A stretch of 26,640 nucleotides of DNA from assembly GCA_038040485.1 (NCBI GenBank), contig JBBPIE010000056.1, positions 1-26,640 of the forward strand. The letters are read 5' to 3'. A program made the translations under genes and the position numbers. This DNA is from Onstottus_B arcticum. Its GTDB lineage: Bacteria; Acidobacteriota; Blastocatellia; UBA7656. This document shows positions 12,001 through 19,000 of this stretch, piece after piece. The notes beneath the pieces were generated by a model. That model had not been told where the DNA came from. It saw only the letters and a list, made by a program, of their open reading frames with translations, and made no database searches. How positions within the stretch are numbered: the stretch's first letter is position 1; each line of letters opens with the position of its first letter.

Positions 12001-13272
12001 CGCGGACGCGAAGCGAGCCGCTATCAGATCGTCTACGGCGCGACTCTTAAGGTTGTGGACGGTCAGCACGTCGAGGAAGGACAGGAGATCGCCGAGTGGG
12101 ATCCGTTTACGTTTGCGATCCTCACCGAAGCGGCTGGCTACATTCACTTCAGAGACTTGATCGACGTTGTGACTGTTCGCGAAGAGGTGGACGAAGTGAC
12201 GGGCCTGTCGCACCTGGTCGTGGTCGACTCACCCGACGAGAAACGCCAGCCGCGAATCGAAATCCGCGATGAGAAGAACAAGATGTTGCGGACCTATCAG
12301 ATGCCGGTGCGCGCGAATCTGCTTGTCGCCGACTACGACGAGTGGAAGAAGAAGAAAGGCGCCGCCGCCACGAAGGCCTCGGAGGAGAAGGAGCATGTTC
12401 GCGTGCAGCCGGGCGACATCATCGCCAAGATCCCTCGCGAGACTACGAAGACCAAAGACATCACCGGCGGTCTGCCGCGTGTCGTCGAATTGTTCGAGGC
12501 TCGCAGACCGCGTGAGACCGCGGTGATGACAGAGATCGACGGCATCGTGAAGTTCGGCCCGATCACCAAGGGTCAGCGTCGCGTGATCGTTGAAGCGCCG
12601 GACGGCGAGAAACGCGAGTACTCGATTCCTCGCGGCGTTCACATCAACGTGCAGGAAGGCGATTGGGTCAAAGCGGGCGAGCCGCTGATGGACGGACCTC
12701 TGAACCCGCACGATATTCTGGCTGTTCGCGGTATCGAAGCGCTGCAACGCTATCTTGTGAACGAGATTCAGGAGGTCTACCGCCTCCAGGGCGTAACCAT
12801 AAACGACAAGCACATCGAAGTCATCGTGCGCCAGATGCTGCGATGGGTTCGGGTGAAAGACGTCGGCGATACCGAGTTCCTGCTCGAAGACATGATCGAT
12901 CGTTTCCGGTTCCAGGATGAGAACGAAAGAGTGTTGGAGGAGGGCGGAACGCCCGCGACGATGGAGCCGTTGCTGCTGGGCATAACCAAGGCGTCGCTGT
13001 CGACCGAGTCGTTTATTTCGGCTGCTTCGTTCCAGGAGACCACGCGAGTGCTGACTGAAGCTGCGATCAGCGGCAAGGTCGACTACTTGCGGGGCTTGAA
13101 GGAGAACGTGATCATGGGCCGGCTGATTCCAGCGGGAACCGGGATGGAATACTACCGCAACATCAAGCTCGAGCCCGATAAGACTCAGCAGGAGGAAGAA
13201 GAGTACTATCAGGATGGCGAGCGTCCTGTTGGTGAGGAGACAAAGGCTGAGGTTAAGGAAGCGGGCGACTAG
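9004..13272 (+). CDS. rpoC: DNA-directed RNA polymerase subunit beta'
   Basis: RpoC (1422 residues) is the catalytic beta' subunit. The N-terminal zinc site is C68, C70, C83, C86. The catalytic motif NADFDGDQMAVH starts at residue 468, with D470, D472 and D474 binding magnesium. The second zinc site is C825, C900, C907, C910. The trigger-loop region (AAQSIGEPGTQLTMRTFH) is followed by an SI3-like insertion of roughly 190 residues that aligns by eye with E. coli SI3. The tail is acidic. Length and layout are of the Gram-negative type. A strong terminator follows at 13313-13362, so the beta operon ends here and is not transcribed into rpsL. Confidence 0.98.
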   Translation: MFRTHQEKTNLAPDFEAIRISLASPEKILGWSHGEVTKPETINYRTFKPERDGLFCAKIFGPVTDWECLCGKYKRMKHRGVVCDKCGVEVTQSKVRRERLGHIKLASPCSHVWFFKGLPSRIGHLLDIPLRELEKVLYFESYIVIHPGDHPGDKPGDPDKETGLKEKELLADDRYRQLVQEFPGKFLAKMGAEAIKELLKKVDVDSLSEQMRRLMKEETSQQKKLKYSKRLKVVDAFRRSGNQPQWMILDVVPVIPPELRPLVPLDGGRFATSDLNDLYRRVINRNNRLSKLIELKAPEVIVRNEKRMLQEAVDALFDNGRRGRVLRGANNRPLKSLSDTLKGKQGRFRQNLLGKRVDYSGRSVIVVGPELKLHQCGLPKKMALELFKPFIYNLLEKKQYAATIKQAKEMVERQEPVVWDILEEVIREHPVLLNRAPTLHRLGIQAFEPVLVEGKAIKIHPLVCTAFNADFDGDQMAVHIPLSPEAQVEASVLMLASNNILSPANGQPIAVPTQDIVLGCYYLTKDKKDDKFSGRKFAAMDEVLLALDSGDVHTQTPIKLMFSGDILDLEHERDDQDVIRATSRTMHNRVIDTTVGRVIFNEHMPKGMPYINGSLRKKGLQSLVNYCHLRLGHQETVKMLDRVKELGFLYATKAGISIGIDDLVTPPAKAGLVQGAQNDAVEVENQYKEGIITNGERYNKIIAIWSDVTEKVASAMFEEMNRAETASGELNPILIMADSGARGSKQQIRQLAGMRGLMAKPSGEIIEQPIRANFREGLNVLQYFISTHGARKGLADTALKTADSGYLTRRLVDVAQDVIISEPDCGTIKGIWATAIIEGGEEIESLRDRIIGRVALDDVRDPITGEVVVEGNEEITEDLAAQIQLAGGIERVKIRSVLTCESRRGVCVKCYGRNLATGRMVELGEATGVIAAQSIGEPGTQLTMRTFHIGGVAGGVSEVTKHEARTSGTVKFEDLKTVRNREGDLIAMNRNGQIVLIDERGREASRYQIVYGATLKVVDGQHVEEGQEIAEWDPFTFAILTEAAGYIHFRDLIDVVTVREEVDEVTGLSHLVVVDSPDEKRQPRIEIRDEKNKMLRTYQMPVRANLLVADYDEWKKKKGAAATKASEEKEHVRVQPGDIIAKIPRETTKTKDITGGLPRVVELFEARRPRETAVMTEIDGIVKFGPITKGQRRVIVEAPDGEKREYSIPRGVHINVQEGDWVKAGEPLMDGPLNPHDILAVRGIEALQRYLVNEIQEVYRLQGVTINDKHIEVIVRQMLRWVRVKDVGDTEFLLEDMIDRFRFQDENERVLEEGGTPATMEPLLLGITKASLSTESFISAASFQETTRVLTEAAISGKVDYLRGLKENVIMGRLIPAGTGMEYYRNIKLEPDKTQQEEEEYYQDGERPVGEETKAEVKEAGD

Positions 13273-13312
13273 TCGACGCACAGCAAGCTGCCAGTTGCAG
13301 TAGTTGAGACCT

Positions 13313-13362
13313 GAGGGATGAGAAGGCCTTACGTAAGCGGCCTTTCATCCCTCAACTGTTTT
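13313..13362 (+). terminator. Intrinsic terminator after rpoC
   Basis: GAGGGATGA-G-AAGGCC (13313-13328) pairs with GGCCTTTCATCCCTC (13339-13353), a 15-bp stem with one bulged base. The loop contains the palindrome TTACGTAA. AACTGTTTT follows. It is the strongest terminator in the window and separates the rpoBC operon from the converging - strand operon. Confidence 0.85.
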
Positions 13363-13771
13363 CGGCCGTTGAAATCCTCCGGGCTGGTTGCGATGCTAAC
13401 CGGACCAAGTCATCCCTGTTGACGTCGTCGGACTTGATATAAACTTATACAGCTGCGGTTGAGGACGGACCGAGCGCCTTGCCTGCTTCGAAACTTCAGA
13501 CCGATCTTGTAACTCAAAGTTTCGTGGCCGGAATGAATAAGATTTGCACCGCAAAATTGGTGTTCCTGGTGGCTATGCGCGGTCGGGAAAGGAGAGCCGA
13601 CTACCTAAGGAGAAGCGGCAAATTAGGTTCGCAAGCATGTAAGCCTCAGCCTGCGCACTCATTATCATGAATCGCTTGCGAGATGAGTTCTGTCTCACCT
13701 CCTGGAGTCAGCACGATTCCAAGCTGCCTCGCTGGTTGAATGTCGCGTGTTTTCTACTATCTTCAAATCTG
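13363..13771. other. Non-coding gap between rpoC terminator and ankyrin gene
   Basis: About 410 nt lie between two convergent operons. Short open frames here have no recognisable protein features or Shine-Dalgarno sites. I see no clear terminator for the - strand operon and no direct repeats that would mark an insertion boundary. A TTGACG (13419-13424) has no properly spaced -10 partner. Confidence 0.5.
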
Positions 13772-14866
13772 TTATCTACGCTTGGCTGTGGCTCGCTTAA
13801 GAAGCTTGATGATCTGAGTTCTGTCGTCACTGGGGCAGCTTTCCGCCAGTCTCAATGGACTCCTACCATTCAGATCGGTGATGTTAGGATCGGCGCCTGC
13901 ATCGGAAAGGATCTTCACGATGTCCGCGTCGCACCGCCTGACTGCTTCCAGCAACGCAGTTTGACCGTCGTCAGCTCTGTCGTTGACGTGCGCCCCGCGG
14001 CGGACCAATTCCTGCACGGCATCAGGGCTGGAGTGCCCTGCCGCAACAATCATCGCTGTATAACCATTGGCCGATCTTGCGCTTACGTTTGCACCTTCTG
14101 TTAGCAGCGTGATGAACAAATCATCTTCGGCATCGAAAAGAGCAGCCATCAGAGCGGTATTGCCGGACTGATCGGTTGCGTTGGGGTTCGAGCGTGCTCG
14201 CCGGAGAAGCTCGGCGAACAGCGAACAATCGTCCTCAGGTTGAACTGCCTCGACTATCAAGCGCATCGGCTCCGACCTGATAGTAGCTGACCATAACTCT
14301 GCTATTCCGGCCCACTCACTGAGCAATGACTCAGGCACGGCCTTAGCGCCAGGCGAAGTAGCAACGTCCACTTGCAGGAAATACTCACCCGGCCCGAGTG
14401 CTCCCTCAACACTTTGGTTTGGGGTCTTCAGGAGGAGCACGGTCTCCGTACGCACCCGGAACGACGCGCCTGGAGACAGAACGACAAAGTCGTCGCGCGT
14501 TAACAACGTGCCACCCATGGACGGCGGGCTCGTCAAGACGGTTAGTGATGCGTTGAGAATGAACTTTTTGGCGGTAGAATCGGCGAGGCTCAGCGCGACA
14601 CGTTGGCCGATTACATCGCGGGCGAGCTTATAGAATACCAAGTTAGTTTTGCCCGTATTTTCATAACGTAGGTCCACTTCGAGTTGCAGGGGGTAAACTT
14701 CGCTATCCCGGCCCTTGCAGTATCGTTGACTCACCACAGACATTGTGAGACGGAGTTTGGAGACGGAGTCTTCGGTCCGAGCGATCTCCGAACGGACTTC
14801 GGTAATGGGAGAGGGCATCAGCACTGCCAGTGCTGCGAAGAGGAGTATGTGCATCTTCATCGGCAT
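13772..14866 (-). CDS. Secreted ankyrin-repeat protein
   Basis: The product of about 364 residues has three parts. A Sec-type signal (MPMKMHILLFAALAVLMP) comes first. A beta-rich domain follows (about 28-215) that I do not recognise. The C-terminus (about 227-364) holds four ankyrin-type repeats, visible as NATDQSGNTALMAAL, VSARSANGYTAMIVAA, VNDRADDGQTALLEAV and PNITDLNGRSPLRLAE. Ankyrin repeats bind other proteins. I chose the ATG at 14866 because it begins the signal peptide and leaves 20 nt to the upstream gene; a longer frame would overlap it. As third gene of the RHS operon it may be a partner or immunity protein of the RHS product, but that is inference. Confidence 0.82.
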   Translation of the reverse strand: MPMKMHILLFAALAVLMPSPITEVRSEIARTEDSVSKLRLTMSVVSQRYCKGRDSEVYPLQLEVDLRYENTGKTNLVFYKLARDVIGQRVALSLADSTAKKFILNASLTVLTSPPSMGGTLLTRDDFVVLSPGASFRVRTETVLLLKTPNQSVEGALGPGEYFLQVDVATSPGAKAVPESLLSEWAGIAELWSATIRSEPMRLIVEAVQPEDDCSLFAELLRRARSNPNATDQSGNTALMAALFDAEDDLFITLLTEGANVSARSANGYTAMIVAAGHSSPDAVQELVRRGAHVNDRADDGQTALLEAVRRCDADIVKILSDAGADPNITDLNGRSPLRLAESCPSDDRTQIIKLLKRATAKRR

Positions 14867-14886
14867 TATCCGTCGAGCCTGGGCGC

Positions 14887-16071
14887 CTATCTGCTCTGCT
14901 GTCGCAAGTTTGGTTCGATCCCAACAACAAGGTTGCGCCAGGTTTCGCCGGCGTCGGTGGTGTGAAAGATTCCCCTTGAGGAGAAGTCGTCTGTATGACC
15001 GATAAACCATCCGGATTTGGAGTCAACGAAGTGAACACGGCGAACCGTTCCCGGACAATCGAACCATCTCCAGCTCTTACCTCCGTCGAGCGTATGGACC
15101 AATGGGTCTGGACCGCTGGTTACGACCCACATCTCTTTTCGTGTTACGAACTGAACGCTCCAGAGTCCGTGAGCGCCAGGTACCTGAACAATTCGCCACT
15201 TGCGGCCACCATCGTCAGTCCGAAAAATGACCGCGTGCGCACCGGCATTTTTGACTGAGACGCTTGCCGATACGAACCCTGTTTGCTCATCAAAGAATCT
15301 CACGTCCTTGAACTCGATCAATTGAGTATTCCAATCCAAAAGGTTTCTCAACAGATCCCGCCTTCGTTCCTTCCAGGTTACCCCGCCGTCGGCGGTTTCG
15401 TATGCCCCGTTTTCGCCAACCACCCACCCACGATATGCGTCGGTAAAGCTGAGTGAGTAGAGATGGTCATCGATGGCAACCTCCTGCTCGCTCCAGTTCA
15501 ATCCGCCGTCCAGGGTTCGGAGCAATCTACCCTCACTTGCCAGGACCCATCCAACCAATGGACTCAGGAATGTCACTTCAAGGAGCGAGCGGTTGGTCCT
15601 TGTACTCTGAGCTTGCCAGCTGCTTCCTCCATCTGTTGTGTGAAGAATCAATCCGGCGTCGCCCGAGACCCATCCTGTCTGTTCGTTGAAGAAATAGACT
15701 CGCGATAGATCGCGCCCAAATGCCACGAACCGTTCCTCCCAAGTCTTTCCCCCATTTCTGCTGTGCAATATCACACCACGCTGCCCGCCTGCTAGGTTCG
15801 CCGGACCAAGAGGGGTGGTCCATTCATTCGCCGCCGCCCAAAGCCTGCTGGAGCCAACAGCGGCGATACCTGCTATGTCCATGCGGACAGGAACTCGCGC
15901 TCGTATGGATTCGGATGTTGCCGAAGGCGGGTGATTCTGCTGACCCGAATCCCAGGCAGGGGTCCTCGCCAAGCACAAATTGGTCGCCACCATGGCCAGC
16001 GGAATGATGAGCCTCAGTGGAACTATCCGGCGACGACGGGAACGTGCCCGACTCTTAGAACGCCATGTCAC
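14887..16071 (-). CDS. Secreted seven-bladed beta-propeller protein (YCF48/BNR-like)
   Basis: The product is about 394 residues. A highly basic start (TWRSKSRARSRRRR) and hydrophobic stretch (about 16-35) form an export signal. Seven Asp-box-like motifs follow at even spacing: NGGKTW (106), DGGSSW (147), DGGLNW (188), DGGVTW (228), DGGRKW (287), DGGKSW (329) and DAGETW (373). That is one per blade of a seven-bladed propeller, as in YCF48/Hcf136 photosystem II assembly factors. Here a surface binding role is more likely than photosynthesis. I chose GTG at 16071 because GGAG lies 5 nt upstream (16077-16080). It overlaps the RHS stop by 17 nt, pointing to translational coupling. Confidence 0.85.
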   Translation of the reverse strand: MTWRSKSRARSRRRRIVPLRLIIPLAMVATNLCLARTPAWDSGQQNHPPSATSESIRARVPVRMDIAGIAAVGSSRLWAAANEWTTPLGPANLAGGQRGVILHSRNGGKTWEERFVAFGRDLSRVYFFNEQTGWVSGDAGLILHTTDGGSSWQAQSTRTNRSLLEVTFLSPLVGWVLASEGRLLRTLDGGLNWSEQEVAIDDHLYSLSFTDAYRGWVVGENGAYETADGGVTWKERRRDLLRNLLDWNTQLIEFKDVRFFDEQTGFVSASVSVKNAGAHAVIFRTDDGGRKWRIVQVPGAHGLWSVQFVTRKEMWVVTSGPDPLVHTLDGGKSWRWFDCPGTVRRVHFVDSKSGWFIGHTDDFSSRGIFHTTDAGETWRNLVVGIEPNLRQQSR

Positions 16072-19000
16072 GGTAGCTCCAATCCTTGTTGATGCAAGAC
16101 TTGATAATGAAAGTGTCCAAACCCTTTGAGCCGCCGAAGTCCTCATCGCTAAACCCCTGCATATGAATTGCTTCGTGAAGCAAAACGATTGCCTGCGACC
16201 TCACCAGATCGATGTTGCTGTTCCCGTGCGTTTGCGTAAAGAACCTTCCGAACAGGAAAATCCAGGCCGGGCCCACCGTAACTGCCATATCACTGCCTCG
16301 CCGGGCGAGAACATTCGGGAACTTCGTGGTGTCACCATTGAAGACAACACCAAGACCAGGTAGATCTGGATTCTCTGAATCCAGCTTGATTGGCATCAGA
16401 AGGAATCTGGTAGTCAACGCGGCCACATTGATGTGCTTGCCCTTGATATTCTTTCCTGCAAGCTTGTTTTTGCAATTCACCTTAATAGCGGGATCGCCCG
16501 TGCCATTTAGGAGCAGCGCGAGTGCTTGCTGTTGAGCCCTTTGAATCGAAGCATAGCTGGTTTGGTCAAAACCCGGAAACCAACCTGTGGTGTCTGGCGC
16601 CGGGTCGGCATCTGAATCAGAGCCGGGGTTGGGGTCGCGAGGTAACGGGGCTCCATGGCACGGGAACTCAGGAGTCGCTCCAGGAAGCCATCCCCACCCA
16701 TCGTCGATCGGTATATCACCAGGAATGTCACATGGGTCCTGATACGTACTCTGTACTAAACCCAACGGGTCCTTCATATTAATCGGATCGTTGTCAGTGT
16801 AGCCATATCGATTCCAACTCTGTGGAGTTTCCTTCTTGCCAGACGAGGCTAAAGGATCTGTTCGGTTGAATCTTCCTGTGCTCTGTGAATACTGCCGGTT
16901 TACTGCATAGTCAGTTCCGTTTTCGGCGTCGCGCTCATAATTCGCGAGATGATGTTTTTCTTGAGTACCGCTCTCTCCGAAATCTTCTCCGAAAGGCAAG
17001 TGGGCTTGTCGGCCCACCACATTCCCGCTTGTGTCTAGAGTTTCCCTAGCGCTCAGGCGGTCGCTCAGGAAGTACCGGCTTGTCCACGGTCCTGTGCTGC
17101 TTGCTCGTTGGCGGCTTTGGATCATTCGCCCGCCTGAGTATACATAATCCAACCGCGCCGATTTGACCTGATATGGCGGGTTCGTCGAGTAGGCGGTGGT
17201 TGCGTCGTGTTCCCCGATCACCTGCGAGCCTTGCCATACGTAGTGCGTCCAGCTTGAACCCACGATCTTGGTCACTCGACGGTTTTGATGGTCATACCGG
17301 TACTGTGCCGTAGCTCCGCTGTCTACGCTCACTACTCGGTTCTCCGCGTCATATGTGTACGTGTGAAGCCCGTCGTAGGTCACGTTGCCCTCTGCGTCGT
17401 AAGTGTAGTTCACCGTCGAGCCGTTGTTCGTTACGCTCCCGATGCGATTCGTCGGAGCCGGGCCGCCTTGTTGAACCGTCGTTGGAAATGTGATGCTCTG
17501 AATCTGACTCGGGGGCGTCTTTCCCCCGGGCAGCCCGTCATAGACCGCCGTGCGATTGCCCCAGCGGTCGTACTCGAACAACCGCTGCGCGCTTGACCCG
17601 TTCGAGCTTTGATTTGAGGTCCCGAGCCGCCCCAGCAAATCATATGTGTTCGCCGCGCTTTCTGTCGTGCTGTTGATTGTTCCGCTGATCGTTACCAACT
17701 GATTTGCGTTGCCTGCAGTCGAGCCAGCACCCATTTGCCCGGCTGTCGCCTGGTAATTGTAAGTCAGGTTCATCAGCGAGGTCGCGCCTTTTGTCGCCGT
17801 CTGACTCGTCATCTGAAGACGATTCGCGTCGTACGCGTAGCTCTCAACGACGCCGTTCCCGAGCGTCAGCCCGCTCACCTGGCCAGCGGTGTTGTAGCTC
17901 ATTCCGGTCAAGTAGCCGAAAGTGTCTCCTGTTTCATAGGTCAGCGATTGCATCCGTCCTCTGTCGTCGTGATTGACGGCTACCTGCAGCCCCGATGGAT
18001 AGATCATCTTCGAGAGCTGGCCGCCGAGGTTGTACTCATAGCTCGTCGTGTAGGTCTTATTGATAGAGTATGTTTGGCCGAGTATCCAGCGAGTCACCGA
18101 TGACACTCGAAAGAAGCTGTCGAATGCATAGGTCTCCGTGTAGTTTGAAAGAGTCACACTCGAAAGCGATCCCCAACTCGTGTACCCAAAGTTTCGATCT
18201 CCTGTCGCCGCGACTCCAGAAGGCAGCGCCGGGCGCACTGATCCCGAGTCGTCTCCACCCACTCCTGTGAACCAAATCTGCGTCACGTTGTGCAGCGCGT
18301 CGTAAGCATAGTGGCTTTCGACTCCTCGCGCGTCCGTCTTCTTCTTCACCGCGCCGTACTCGGTGTACGCATAAGCCGATGTCCACAGCGTTCCGCTTCC
18401 GTCATTTATCGTTGCCGTCTGCTCTGGAATCTTCTCGTAAAGCAGGCGGCCTCTTGCATCGTGCTTGAAAGCCCGCGCCTGATTGCCTTGATTGACCAAC
18501 GTCAGCTTGTTGAGAAGCGAATACGAGTAACTCGTCTCTTGGGTCAGAGCGCCTGCCGAAGTTTGCTCGGTGACCTTGACCAGACGTCCGAGCCCATCCG
18601 TCTCGCGTTTGATCTTGCGATTCACCTGATCGGTCAAGGTCACAGCGCTGCCATTGTAATCGCTTCGCGTGGTGTTACCGTCGGGCAGTGTCGTTATCAC
18701 GGCTCGATTCGCCAGATCGTACTGAATTGTTGTTGCAGGTCCGGGCGAACCTCCCGATTGAAACGGGTTCGTTCGGCTGATTACCCTTCCCATCGCATCG
18801 TAGGTCGCGTTCACCTGCGCACCCGTTGGCGCGACAGTGTAGATCACTCGCCCCCAGCCGTCGTATTGCGTAGTCGAGGTGAGAGTCCTCGGCGTCCCAA
18901 GGTCGTCGTACGTTTGGGTCGAAGTTGAAGAGAGGGTCGCATAGCTGAAGTTGGCGTTTGCATTCGCGCCTGTCGGAAGCGTCACGCTTGAAGCTTGCAG

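Noticed and set aside
13479..13670. A 63-codon + strand frame after rpoC
   Set aside because: No Shine-Dalgarno site, no domain, and it follows a terminator; considered chance.
14887..16071. Photosystem II assembly role for the YCF48-like protein
   Set aside because: No photosynthesis genes are present; such propellers are common in non-photosynthetic bacteria and the context is an RHS operon.
16072..16146. Longer propeller reading from ATG 16146
   Set aside because: It would add 25 residues overlapping the RHS coding end and put extra sequence ahead of the signal peptide; GTG 16071 has a better ribosome site.
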